Shown: positions 51,056 to 59,484 of the stretch, piece after piece
How the letters are laid out: the number at the start of each line of letters is the position of its first letter
How positions within the stretch are numbered: position 1 is the first letter of the stretch
Source of the DNA: an uncultured Oscillospiraceae bacterium
GTDB lineage: Bacteria > Bacillota > Clostridia > Oscillospirales > Oscillospiraceae
DNA: 64,000 nt
Assembly: GCA_944387065.1 (NCBI GenBank)
Contig: CALXDM010000001.1
Location: 186,001 to 250,000 of the forward strand
Direction: 5' to 3'
Program-made: the position numbers and the translations under genes
Notes under the pieces: generated by a model
What the model was told of the DNA's origin: nothing
The model's input: only the letters and a program-made list of their open reading frames with translations
Databases searched by the model: none

Positions 51056-51781
51056 TTAAAACTCGATCCGCGCCTCCGCCTGGTTCCATACGCCCGTGAC
51101 AGACAACCCTTCAAGATCGATAAAATCCACCTGCCAAGGGTTGCCTGTCACGTCGGTGGCATACTGCAATTCGATCATGGCCAGTCTCCCTGCCAAATCA
51201 TCCATGTATGTCCGCAAATGCAGATGGGCCGTTGGGTCGGCGTTGTGGGCAGCGATACGGTCCTGCACCTGCTCCAGGAATATCGGCAGTACTGCTGTCA
51301 TGCAGTAGTCGGTCACATCCTCCGCCGTCATGAACGCCAGGGCTGAATATCCCAACACCACAGGGCACTCCCCACTCACTCCGATAGTCACCGGGAAGCG
51401 CTGAATCTCCACACCCTCTCCAGATACATAGGCTTTGACGGGATGCGGGTTGTCAGACAAATCCCCCCGCAACAGTAGGACCTCCTCCCCACTGCCCACC
51501 TGTGCCCAGACGCCAAACTCCGTTATATCAAAGCTGGTATCCAGGCCCCCATCCAGATCATTGCGGTATTCGACGACCATGGACACATTATTGCCTTTGT
51601 GCAACGGCTTGGTTGATGTGGCCGCTGCCACCGGCTGCACCAAGCCTGTCAGCGCCTTGGCCTCTGAGATAGTACCGATGATCCCACTGCCTACCATACA
51701 TCGGGTAATGGTCAAAGTCTCTCCGGTACCGAGTCCTGCCAGCAGTTCCTCACCCGCAGAGGTGAAAACAATACCGTACAC
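51056..51781 (-). CDS. phage tail fibre protein
   Basis: A 241-aa protein that starts with GTG overlapping the previous stop (TAGTG). The opening MYGIVFTSAGEELLAGLGTG and ITEFGVWAQVG resemble the N-terminal baseplate-attachment part of gpH-type tail fibres, which follow the gpI/YmfQ gene in Mu- and P2-like phages. The C-terminal part is short, so receptor binding may be shared with the FN3 protein. Confidence 0.75.
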   Translation of the reverse strand: MYGIVFTSAGEELLAGLGTGETLTITRCMVGSGIIGTISEAKALTGLVQPVAAATSTKPLHKGNNVSMVVEYRNDLDGGLDTSFDITEFGVWAQVGSGEEVLLLRGDLSDNPHPVKAYVSGEGVEIQRFPVTIGVSGECPVVLGYSALAFMTAEDVTDYCMTAVLPIFLEQVQDRIAAHNADPTAHLHLRTYMDDLAGRLAMIELQYATDVTGNPWQVDFIDLEGLSVTGVWNQAEARIEF

Positions 51782-52323
51782 TATGCCCCTACCTCCTCTG
51801 CTATATCCAGGATGGGCAAGGCCGTACTTGTCCAACTGGAAAAACTTCCGCTCACATAGAGCTTGGGTGTTAGGGTAATCAAAAAGTCCCATACCAGGTG
51901 CGCCGGCATGATCTGATCCAGCTGATCCCGCAGCGCATCTATCCCGTCTGGCAGCTCTCCCTGGGCGTCAAAGCAGATTGCCACCCGGTACCCGCTAAAG
52001 ATCTCCGACACCGTCACCGGGACTCCCAGGATGGTTTCAGAGACCTCCCGGAGCAGCGCCGGCGTGGTAGTCTCGCGGGCCCGTAGCTTTGCCGCCACAT
52101 TGGCACGACGCTGGGCCAGGGATAGGCTGTGACTGCTCCGCAAACCCAGACCGCTCTCCCAAAGATTCAGACCCCAAGTGGCCGTCCGGGGGTCTAACTG
52201 CAGCAGCAGATCATCCCTGGCCTCCCACAGCCGCGCCACCTCCGGCTGGATTGCCCGCTGGATGGCCACCATCTCTTGGCTGTTCTCATACCATTCCGGG
52301 AGATAGGACATCAACTCCTTCAT
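51781..52323 (-). CDS. YmfQ/XkdU-like tail protein (DUF2313)
   Basis: A 180-aa protein with the DUF2313 pattern (MKELMSYLPEWYENSQEM; LSLAQRRANVAAKLRARETT; VWDFLITLTPK). In PBSX- and Mu-like phages it links baseplate gpJ to the tail fibre. It overlaps the gpJ gene by four bases. Confidence 0.85.
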   Translation of the reverse strand: MKELMSYLPEWYENSQEMVAIQRAIQPEVARLWEARDDLLLQLDPRTATWGLNLWESGLGLRSSHSLSLAQRRANVAAKLRARETTTPALLREVSETILGVPVTVSEIFSGYRVAICFDAQGELPDGIDALRDQLDQIMPAHLVWDFLITLTPKLYVSGSFSSWTSTALPILDIAEEVGA

Positions 52324-53369
52324 AACAATACCACCTCCCCAGGGACCGGTACCATTGTCTCCATAATGGGGATATTCCCAGTCCCCCCGTTGACCGTCAG
52401 TTCCGTATAGTCCTCCACACCTGCTATGCTCATGAGCAGTGCGGCAATCCGTGCATACACCACAGTGTATTCCTCAAAAGCCAACTCCTGCAGGTAGGCC
52501 GCCAGGCTATCCTTAAAAGCCTGCTCTACCTCTGGTAAGGATGCTCCATCTTCCAAGAGCAGCTTGGCGCTCACGTTTATGGCAGTCCCCTCAGCTGACA
52601 TCACCGTCACATCGGCCCCCACCGGGCGCTTAGTCTGTATATGGGCGGCACAGCTGTCCACCACCTCATCATCTATTGGCTGTCGGTCATATCCCACCAG
52701 CAGGACCCGCACGGTCCCCGGACCATCCCACAGCCCCGTAACCTTGCAGGCCCCTACACCCTCGCACTCCAGCGCCCACTCCTTATAGTGGGCCTCGTTC
52801 CCGCTGGTGCCAGGATCCTTGCGCCTCTGGTCGATGCGCTGGTAGAGGGCCTGGTCGCTCTCCGGGTCCGTGCCACCCTGGGCTGCCTCGTTGACCCAGC
52901 TCTCCAGCCCAGGGATGTTACGCAGGATGCGGGTAATCTCGCCGGCATCTGCATTGTAGGCATCCCCTACATCCGCCGCCTGGAGGTATCCGGTGCCCTG
53001 CCCGTATCTTAGCGTCACAGGATAGAGCAACGTGTATTCCAAACCAGCATCTGTGAGGAACACCGTGCCCTCTGGTACCATAGTGCCGTCCCGCCCGGCA
53101 AACTGGATCTCTGCATAGGCTCGTGTCCCCACCTTACGCGCAAGTCCTAGCAGCGTGGCATGATCATCCAGATAGCGGCCGCTGTTCTCGTCCACGTAAA
53201 AGGCAGTGATCAGCTCATCCAGGGTCATCAGTATACGCCATAGCTCAAATGCCACCGGAGCTACTGTATCATTGGTGAAACTGCCTTCTCGGGTCTGCAG
53301 CCCCGCCGTCATCCGCCCCAGGATCCTCCCCTTAATGGCTTCCGGGGTCTCCTGCTCAAAGATCGGCAT
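52320..53369 (-). CDS. baseplate J-like protein (XkdT)
   Basis: A 349-aa baseplate wedge protein with AEIQFAGRDGTMVPEGTVFL, GDAYNADAGEITRI and DPGTSGNEAHYKEWAL, typical of gpJ/XkdT. The ATG at 53369 has GAGGTGA seven bases upstream. It overlaps both neighbours. Confidence 0.92.
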   Translation of the reverse strand: MPIFEQETPEAIKGRILGRMTAGLQTREGSFTNDTVAPVAFELWRILMTLDELITAFYVDENSGRYLDDHATLLGLARKVGTRAYAEIQFAGRDGTMVPEGTVFLTDAGLEYTLLYPVTLRYGQGTGYLQAADVGDAYNADAGEITRILRNIPGLESWVNEAAQGGTDPESDQALYQRIDQRRKDPGTSGNEAHYKEWALECEGVGACKVTGLWDGPGTVRVLLVGYDRQPIDDEVVDSCAAHIQTKRPVGADVTVMSAEGTAINVSAKLLLEDGASLPEVEQAFKDSLAAYLQELAFEEYTVVYARIAALLMSIAGVEDYTELTVNGGTGNIPIMETMVPVPGEVVLL

Positions 53370-53784
53370 CAAATATCACCTCGCCATAAATCGTCTCCAC
53401 TCTGCCGCTCACAGCCAGCCTGCTTCCAGCGAAGTCTACTGCGATATTAGTCACTGACGTAATATACGGGTTAGTTGTCAGCGCCTCCCGCAGATACCGG
53501 GGGGCCTCGGCCTCCTTCAGCGTTGGCGTGTACGCCTGTCCAATCAGGCTTTCAAACTCGTTCCCATAGGCCCATGAGTATATCTCATAGCGGTACCGGG
53601 CGGTATGCAGAGCTTTCCATATCCATACCTTCACCGCCTCCTTGCCAGTCACAACGACAGGCTCCCCTCGCCGAAAGACAGGTAGATTATTCACATAGTC
53701 CCAGGCTATCTCCCGGCACAAAGGCAACTGTGGTAGCGTGTCTTCCATCGGCGCGGGCGGCTGGATCATGGGAAAGATACTCAT
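53356..53784 (-). CDS. DUF2634 baseplate protein (XkdS-like)
   Basis: A 142-aa protein with the DUF2634 layout: IAWDYVNNLPVFRRGEPVVV, RYRYEIYSWAYGNEFESLIG and a C-terminal beta strand pair. It plays the role of the gp25/gpW wedge component. Confidence 0.85.
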   Translation of the reverse strand: MSIFPMIQPPAPMEDTLPQLPLCREIAWDYVNNLPVFRRGEPVVVTGKEAVKVWIWKALHTARYRYEIYSWAYGNEFESLIGQAYTPTLKEAEAPRYLREALTTNPYITSVTNIAVDFAGSRLAVSGRVETIYGEVIFDADL

Positions 53785-54284
53785 TCTGCGGCCACCACCT
53801 TCATAACGATGTAAAATATCTGGTCATCCTCGGTAAGCAGCAACACCTGATCTCCCACGTCCAGGTCGATCTCTAGCTGCTCCGTCTCTGCCTCGGCCCC
53901 GGGGCTATCCTTACCAATAGTGGTATCTGTACTATGCAACTGCCCATCGGTGACACTGCTCAACTTGGGGGCTCCATGGCCTCCGGGACAGGTCACATCC
54001 CCCTGCAGCTGCCCGGTCAGCCCCCTGTAATCACTATCTGGGCTGGTGATTCTCACCTTCCACTTAGCCCCATCGGTCAGCCGTTCATTGATTTTCAGCG
54101 CCTGCGCAGGCTGCTCTACCCCCATTACGCTGACCTGCAGCGGTTTGCGCCTGGTCACCACTCCCAGCCGCATCTTGCAGGGATTGGCCCCCAGCCCAGC
54201 CGTCTGAGTCTCCCCGGTGTCCGTTTGCTCACCGCTTTGCCCGCGTATCACTGCAACCATCCGGGCATATGGGTTCCCGTCCAT
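53781..54284 (-). CDS. DUF2577-type baseplate protein (XkdR-like)
   Basis: A 167-aa protein beginning MDGNPYARMVAVIRGQSGEQ and ending VGDQVLLLTEDDQIFYIVMKVV, as in DUF2577/XkdR. The DUF2577 core is short; the middle GLTGQLQGDVTCPGGHGAPK looks like a small OB or spike-tip insertion. AAAGGAGG precedes the ATG at 54284. Confidence 0.75.
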   Translation of the reverse strand: MDGNPYARMVAVIRGQSGEQTDTGETQTAGLGANPCKMRLGVVTRRKPLQVSVMGVEQPAQALKINERLTDGAKWKVRITSPDSDYRGLTGQLQGDVTCPGGHGAPKLSSVTDGQLHSTDTTIGKDSPGAEAETEQLEIDLDVGDQVLLLTEDDQIFYIVMKVVAAE

Positions 54285-54295
54285 ATGGCCTCCTT

Positions 54296-55297
54296 TCAGT
54301 GCTCGGGCAGGCTTCCGGCCTCCTGCTCGTCCATCAGCGCTTCCAGGGATAGCGTCAGTTTGGTCTGGTACAACCCACGCTGCCAGGTATGGGTATCGCT
54401 GACAATCCAAAACTTCCCATAGACCCCTGTGACCGGCTCCTGCAGCGCCACCGTATTGCCCGTAATCAGCTTCAGGTTCCCCAGCGCCTGAACCGTAATG
54501 TCCGTTTGCAGCCCGTTCTCTGATAGGATCTGTTTGGCATGGCTCACCGGATCGTCATAGGAGCTGGCCTTGATAGCCTCCCGCATCAGACCATAGAGCC
54601 CCACCGCTTCGCTGTCTTCCTGGGTCTGGATCAGGTTGTAATTATCATCATAGATTGCTACTGAGTTTGTCATCTTGGAGGCAGATTCCACCGTGGTACA
54701 TACCAGCAAGTTACTGCCCGGCATCAGCCGGATAGATTCCTCTGAAATTCCCATTTCCACTACTTCTAGCTTGGTGCCTTTAAACCGGATGCGGTATTTT
54801 CGCCCCGTCTGATCTGCTGCCAAGGTGTACATGGTCATGATAATCTTGTACAGATTCACGCCCAGAAAATTGCGGGTGATGGGGACGCCCGTGGCAGCCA
54901 AGCTGCCCACCTGAATACCATACTCCCCACACAGCGCCGATGTCACCGCCTCTGGGGTCTGCTGTGTCACCCGGAAGATCTTGCTGTTGCGCGTCAAGTA
55001 GAGTCCCCGGTCATAGGCCGTCACATCAATGGTATTGGATAGACTGTCCCTGGTGCGCTCCAAGGAGTAGGCGTCCATAAGCAGCTCACTTCCGCACCAG
55101 AACTGGGCCGATCCCCCCAGTTCCGTTGGTGCCCGGGGCAGATGCTTATCCACGGCACTCACCGTCGGGGAAAAGGACAGCGTCCTGGCCACATTGCGCC
55201 AATCTCCGCTCCAGGTGATGGACTGGCACAGCTGCGTAATGTTGGCCGTAGTACCGTCCGGGTCTGTCGTGCGGATCTTCACATAAGGTTGTTCCAC
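54296..55297 (-). CDS. XkdQ/YqbQ-like tail hub protein
   Basis: A 333-aa protein with the XkdQ pattern: ITWSGDWRNVARTLSFSP, VTAYDRGLYLTRNS and YGKFWIVSDTHTWQRGLYQT. It is homologous in role to gpD/gp27 hub proteins. The start is GTG after GAGGTGAGGAC. Confidence 0.88.
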   Translation of the reverse strand: MEQPYVKIRTTDPDGTTANITQLCQSITWSGDWRNVARTLSFSPTVSAVDKHLPRAPTELGGSAQFWCGSELLMDAYSLERTRDSLSNTIDVTAYDRGLYLTRNSKIFRVTQQTPEAVTSALCGEYGIQVGSLAATGVPITRNFLGVNLYKIIMTMYTLAADQTGRKYRIRFKGTKLEVVEMGISEESIRLMPGSNLLVCTTVESASKMTNSVAIYDDNYNLIQTQEDSEAVGLYGLMREAIKASSYDDPVSHAKQILSENGLQTDITVQALGNLKLITGNTVALQEPVTGVYGKFWIVSDTHTWQRGLYQTKLTLSLEALMDEQEAGSLPEH

Positions 55298-55313
55298 GTC
55301 CTCACCTCGTTAG

Positions 55314-56069
55314 CTAGTAGTGCATTACGCCTCCACCAAGCCCTAGTGTTGCCCTCACTGTCTCTCGTGCCTCCTGCTCTGACTGTCCTTTCACCGCTGC
55401 CGTTGGCGCTGGGGTAGCTGTCATCCCAGACAAAGTCGCTTTATCTGGCAGCTCTAGCACTTGTCCAGGATAGATCAGATTGGGATTTTTAATGTTATTG
55501 ACCGTAGCCAGCTTGTAGGCCAGAGCGCCGTCACCATATACCCGTCGGCAGATGGTCCATAGGCAATCCCCCTTGACCACGGTATATCGATCTGCCGTTT
55601 TCGGCTCACTCGCTGGCTCCACCGGTCTGGCACGGTTCCCAGTCTCCTCTACTACCACTTCCTCCAAGTAGCGGTATTCCCGCAGGGGCAAGGTGTAATA
55701 GACGTCATTGCTGCCATCCCGCTCCTCATAGGAGAGCGGTCCCAGCAGCACCGGGCTGTTGATCCCAGTGCCGGCCACAATGTATCGGCACACCTGGGCA
55801 TCCATACTCCACTTGGTCAGCAAGCCGATGTAATACTGCGGATCTGCCATTGCCCCTGGGGCGCAGAAAGGATAGAGCTGGGCAGGCAGCACCCCCTCAA
55901 TACTGTGGTCAAACAAACTCTTAAGCCCCGGCAGGGAAATTTGCCCCGTTTCTGCCATATCCAGGCTCTCCACAGCTCTCCCCATCGTCATAGGATAGGA
56001 TGCGGGAGTTACTGGGAGGGTCAGCTCCTGACCTGTCTCGGTATTCTTCAGGATGATGTACCGCTCCAT
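55314..56069 (-). CDS. LysM-domain tail protein (XkdP-like)
   Basis: A 251-aa protein. The N-terminal part begins MERYIILKNTETGQELTLPV. The C-terminus has a LysM motif (DRYTVVKGDCLWTICRRVYG; NPNLIYPGQVLELP), as in XkdP/gp53-type baseplate proteins that contact peptidoglycan or the hub. GAGGAGG precedes the ATG at 56069. Confidence 0.9.
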   Translation of the reverse strand: MERYIILKNTETGQELTLPVTPASYPMTMGRAVESLDMAETGQISLPGLKSLFDHSIEGVLPAQLYPFCAPGAMADPQYYIGLLTKWSMDAQVCRYIVAGTGINSPVLLGPLSYEERDGSNDVYYTLPLREYRYLEEVVVEETGNRARPVEPASEPKTADRYTVVKGDCLWTICRRVYGDGALAYKLATVNNIKNPNLIYPGQVLELPDKATLSGMTATPAPTAAVKGQSEQEARETVRATLGLGGGVMHY

Positions 56070-56079
56070 TTGATCCTCC

Positions 56080-58188
56080 TCACCTAGGCGCCGCCACCAC
56101 CGCCGCCCGCTCCAGCTCCCGGGCAATTTCCATCGCAATATCCCAAGTTGACACACCACCTAAACCGCCACCGATAGATACTGATCCAATGCTCACATGG
56201 ACGCCGCCTCCAGCTCTGTCCATCGCCCGGGCTTCACTGGCAGTCAACACCCGCTCTCCCTCGTGGAGCAGGGCAGGATACTCGTCATAGGGGACCCGTT
56301 GCAAACCGGCAGCATGGCTGGGAGGTTTCCCCACCGGGTCTGCACCCAATAACCCAAAAGTTACGTTGCCTAACAGCGAGTCAAAGAACCCTCCCTTTTC
56401 AAACAATCCAGGGGCTCTGGCAGCTGCCGACAGCCCCTTGCTGTACTCCTGCCCCTTTCGATATCCGGCGTTCCAGTATGCGGCATTGCTAGCGCTATCC
56501 TCCCTGATGCTATCCGCCAGCGCCAGCTGGGCCTCCAGCGCTAACTGGGCTCCTTCGCTGGCATTATATTCATTCATGGCGATCACCTGGGCTTCTGCCA
56601 GGAGCTGCCCCATCTTGGCACCAGCTTCCTCATTCCCAGCCTCATAGTCTGCTAAGGCACTTTGATACTCTTCAGCCAGTTCTTCCAGCCGATACCGCTG
56701 ACCACTATTCTCATAGAGATCAGACAGGGTCCCGCTCATCACCGAATCAAGAGCAGCTCGCTCATATTCCTCAGCGAGATTCTCAAGGCTTGCTTTCCAT
56801 TGGCCGATCATGGAGTAGGCGTCTCCCAGCTCGCTCTCATTCTGATCCAGCCACTCCTGCTGTGCCTGGATGCCCTGCTTGCGCGTCTCATTGTACCCAT
56901 CCCCTGCCCGGGCCTGCAGGTTGGCTTCCGCATCGGACAGATTGTCCACCATGGCATCATAGGTGCCCATCAACTTTGCGCTTAGCCCGCCGAACTCCTC
57001 GTCGATGTAGTCTAGGATAGCTTGAGCGGCCTCTACGCCCCCGATCTGCCCCTTGGTCACCATGCCGGCTATCTGGCTCTCGTCCACGCCCATAGCCTGG
57101 CCCAGGGCAGCGTATACATCCACCCCTCGCTCGCTAAAGAAGTTGAGATACTCCTGGGTGGTTTTCCCTGTGGTGCGCATCCGGCTCAGTCCGGCAATCA
57201 TCTGTTCCACGTCGCCGCTACTCAAATTCAGCGCCGCCGTCGCGTCACTCAAGGACTGGAGCACGCCGAATACCGCATCGGGGTCATAGGAGTTAAGCAA
57301 GAGCTTAGAGTATCCTGTGATCTCATCATAGGTGTAGTTGGTCCGAGCCGCCATGGCCTGGACCCGACCCAGGTACTCTGCCGCTGCCTCGTCGCTGCCA
57401 AACCGCTGGGCGAAGGCCATCTGGTCCTGCTCACGGCTCCCAGCAATCGTGGAGCCCGAATCCACCTGGCTCTGCTGATCCGACAGAACCGTCTCCATGC
57501 TCTCCTGCACATAGTCTTTAAATGCGTCGTCTTGGGCCTCGTAGATCTTAGTACCACCAGAGATCAGTCCGGATATGGCCCCCACACCACCGCCGATCAG
57601 GATCCCCGGCAGACCAAACATGGCTCCTGCCGCCGCTCCGGTGATGGCGCTGCTCAGGGTATCGGAGATAAGCGATGCCGTAGGGGTGCCCACCGCACTA
57701 GTCAGCAAAGTCTCAGCCGCTCCACCCAACGATGCAGAAAACATCTGCCCGATCTGTCCACTAACAAGACCTTTGGCCAATGTGGAAAAGCCGCCGTCGT
57801 TTCCCGTAGCACCTTTCCGCACCGTCTCCATATTGCGTTTGAATATCTTTTCATTCTCCCGTAAGGCCTTGCTGGTGGCAGAGATCTCATTGCGCAGCGC
57901 ATTCACCTTTTCCTGGGCTTTCTCATAGGCGTCCTGGCTGGCTGCATCGCCTAGCTCCTCAAAGGCTTTCCTTGCGTCCTTAGCCTCATCTTTCGCTGAG
58001 GACAACTCCTTACGCAGCGCGGTTTGACGCTGGATCAGACTGGCATTGGCCTTCTGCAGGGCCTGGTAGCTCTGCTCCAGTTGCTGCGTCTCTTTGTCCA
58101 GGACGCGGGTCTTATCCGCAATCACCGCCAGCGTCGGGCTGGCCCCATCACGGATAGTGAAATACAGATTTAGGCTATCCTTTGGCAT
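56080..58188 (-). CDS. tail tape measure protein
   Basis: A 702-aa protein. The first about 130 residues are a long coiled coil (VLDKETQQLEQSYQALQKAN). A Gly/Ala-rich hydrophobic centre follows (AITGAAAGAMFGLPGILIGG; GVGAISGLISGG), then more helical segments and a C-terminal GGVHVSIGSVSIGGGLGG stretch. This is the layout of a tape measure, which sets tail length and may carry the membrane-penetrating segment. It is short for a myovirus, which predicts a tail of roughly 100 nm by the usual residue-to-length rule (inference). Confidence 0.9.
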   Translation of the reverse strand: MPKDSLNLYFTIRDGASPTLAVIADKTRVLDKETQQLEQSYQALQKANASLIQRQTALRKELSSAKDEAKDARKAFEELGDAASQDAYEKAQEKVNALRNEISATSKALRENEKIFKRNMETVRKGATGNDGGFSTLAKGLVSGQIGQMFSASLGGAAETLLTSAVGTPTASLISDTLSSAITGAAAGAMFGLPGILIGGGVGAISGLISGGTKIYEAQDDAFKDYVQESMETVLSDQQSQVDSGSTIAGSREQDQMAFAQRFGSDEAAAEYLGRVQAMAARTNYTYDEITGYSKLLLNSYDPDAVFGVLQSLSDATAALNLSSGDVEQMIAGLSRMRTTGKTTQEYLNFFSERGVDVYAALGQAMGVDESQIAGMVTKGQIGGVEAAQAILDYIDEEFGGLSAKLMGTYDAMVDNLSDAEANLQARAGDGYNETRKQGIQAQQEWLDQNESELGDAYSMIGQWKASLENLAEEYERAALDSVMSGTLSDLYENSGQRYRLEELAEEYQSALADYEAGNEEAGAKMGQLLAEAQVIAMNEYNASEGAQLALEAQLALADSIREDSASNAAYWNAGYRKGQEYSKGLSAAARAPGLFEKGGFFDSLLGNVTFGLLGADPVGKPPSHAAGLQRVPYDEYPALLHEGERVLTASEARAMDRAGGGVHVSIGSVSIGGGLGGVSTWDIAMEIARELERAAVVAAPR

Positions 58189-58199
58189 AGTATGTCACC

Positions 58200-58227
58200 T
58201 TGACTTTCTGGCCGGACATGTTATACT
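58200..58227 (+). promoter_or_regulatory. plus-strand promoter of the small membrane protein gene
   Basis: TTGACT (58200-58205), 16 bp, and TGT-TATACT (-10 at 58222-58227), opposite to all other prophage genes in the window. It lies 39 bp before the ATG at 58266. Confidence 0.7.
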
Positions 58228-58265
58228 GAAAATAAACAAGAGCGTTTCGGGGAGGTGCAGGTGGA

Positions 58266-58451
58266 ATGATCCAAACACTACTGATTGGTATCATCCTAAT
58301 CGTAGGTGGAGTGCTACTCAGCCTCTCCCATCTGGAGTTTGGTTTGCCCCTCCGGGCTGCCTTCCGTCGCCACCGCATCTGGGCGGGATTGTCTTTCTGC
58401 ATACTGGGCGCCCTGTTGATCCTCTCCCTTTTTCCCCTCCCTATGCTTTAA
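58266..58451 (+). CDS. two-helix membrane protein, probable prophage moron
   Basis: A 61-aa protein on the strand opposite to the late operon. Two hydrophobic helices (LLIGIILIVGGVLLSLSH and IWAGLSFCILGALLILSLF) are joined by a basic loop (RAAFRRHR). A good Shine-Dalgarno (GGAGGTG) and an extended -10 promoter precede it, so it can be expressed in the lysogen. It fills the gap between the chaperone frameshift extension (ends 58474) and the tape measure (starts 58188). Small membrane proteins in such positions often alter the host envelope or block superinfection; the function here is not known. Confidence 0.65.
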   Translation: MIQTLLIGIILIVGGVLLSLSHLEFGLPLRAAFRRHRIWAGLSFCILGALLILSLFPLPML

Positions 58452-58473
58452 TCGCCACCTGAAACCGCGACAG

Positions 58474-58988
58474 TCAATTCCCCTCATGCTCATAGGAGGC
58501 CATGGCGTATGCCAGGTCTCGGTATCTCCGGGACCGTCCGTATACCTCCCAGGGCATCACATTTTTATGCTTAAATAGCCACCACAGGAGGGCCAAGTCT
58601 GGATCTTGGCCCTCCTTTATCCGTTTTTTATCTCACGGATAGTGTTCCGCCGGTAGCCAGTCAGCTGCTCCACAGCCCGGGACAAGTCCGCGATCTCCCC
58701 AGGCAATAGCATGGCCTTCACGGTCTCTACCGGGGTAGCCCCCCCGAACTTGCCCTGTAGTGCCGGATCGCTTAGCTCCTGGCATCCCGCCAGCAGGATG
58801 TGGATCTCCGCATCCATGGTCATCTCCTTGATATCCTGCACCTTACCATAGGGCAAGGCTCGCAGCGTCACTGTCACCGGCTCCCCACACAACCGGCTCA
58901 ACCGCTTGATTTCATATTCCGCTGTGGGCAGGCTGTCCTGTACACTCTGGATCTCTGGACGGAGAATTTGATCCAAAAACTTACTCAT
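58474..58988 (-). CDS. tail assembly chaperone, long form made by -1 frameshift (G/GT type)
   Basis: Translation starts at 58988, shifts to the -1 frame at the heptamer A AAA AAC (58623-58629) and continues for about 49 residues to the TGA at 58474-58476, giving about 171 aa. The extension reads RIKEGQDPDLALLWWLFKHK and ends near AYAMASYEHEGN; it has no start codon or ribosome-binding site of its own, but its helix-rich, aromatic sequence is like T-type extensions of other phages. In tailed phages the long form binds the tape measure and recruits tube protein. Confidence 0.8.
58587..58629 (-). promoter_or_regulatory. programmed -1 ribosomal frameshift signal
   Basis: The slippery heptamer A AAA AAC (58623-58629) is in the correct phase for the zero frame (ATA AAA AAC). 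Seven bases later a perfect 11-bp stem begins, GGAGGGCCAAG (58605-58615) with CTTGGCCCTCC (58587-58597) and a 7-nt loop. The zero-frame stop TAA lies in the spacer. Confidence 0.85.
58617..58988 (-). CDS. tail assembly chaperone, short form (XkdN-like)
   Basis: A 123-aa zero-frame product beginning MSKFLDQILRPEIQ and containing CGEPVTVTLRALPYGKVQDI, as in XkdN-type chaperones. It ends with REIKNG and a TAA directly after the slippery heptamer. The ATG at 58988 follows GGAGGG. It sits between the tube and tape measure genes, the conserved place for the G protein. Confidence 0.88.
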   Translation of the reverse strand: MSKFLDQILRPEIQSVQDSLPTAEYEIKRLSRLCGEPVTVTLRALPYGKVQDIKEMTMDAEIHILLAGCQELSDPALQGKFGGATPVETVKAMLLPGEIADLSRAVEQLTGYRRNTIREIKNG

Positions 58989-59039
58989 GCGCCGTATCCC
59001 TCCTAATCGCAAAGCCACTTTCTGATTCCGGGCAGCTTT

Positions 59040-59465
59040 CTATTGCGGATTGACCCGATCCAGCCACTCCCGTCGGCTGAAGGTGAAAGGATGGGTTGTC
59101 TTACCTGGGCTACCCGCTGCAAAGTCCATGATGGTCTCGTCATCAAAGCTGACGTTATACAGGGCCACCCGTTCCGCGCCAAAGGCATCCGGATCGGCCA
59201 GCTTCATCACGATGGTTGCCCGCACATCCCGGCCGTTCAGGATCTGGTCGCTACGGTCAATATTCCGGGTGTAGACCTTATGCACCACAATGGACCCGGT
59301 GCCCTTCACATTGGTCACCTTACTGCCCACAGTCATCTCCCCACACATGTTGACATCGGACTTATTGTAGGCGTACTTCGCCTGGGCGCTCTCCAGCTCT
59401 GCCCACAGCGCGCCGTCCACCCACACCTCTCCCCAGGTCCCGTTCATCACTCTCTGGTCAAGCAT
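59040..59465 (-). CDS. tail tube protein (XkdM-like)
   Basis: A 141-aa protein of the XkdM/DUF2001 family: NGTWGEVWVDGALWAELESA, GEMTVGSKVTNVKGTGSIVV and KTTHPFTFSRREWLDRV. It polymerises as the inner tube. AAGGAGGGG precedes the ATG at 59465. Confidence 0.9.
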   Translation of the reverse strand: MLDQRVMNGTWGEVWVDGALWAELESAQAKYAYNKSDVNMCGEMTVGSKVTNVKGTGSIVVHKVYTRNIDRSDQILNGRDVRATIVMKLADPDAFGAERVALYNVSFDDETIMDFAAGSPGKTTHPFTFSRREWLDRVNPQ

Positions 59466-59484
59466 ATTTTCGGCCCCTCCTTGC

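Noticed and set aside
58587..58620. The chaperone hairpin read only as a plus-strand terminator
   Set aside because: Its spacing and phase relative to the slippery heptamer explain it better as the frameshift stimulator, although it might also stop plus-strand transcription.
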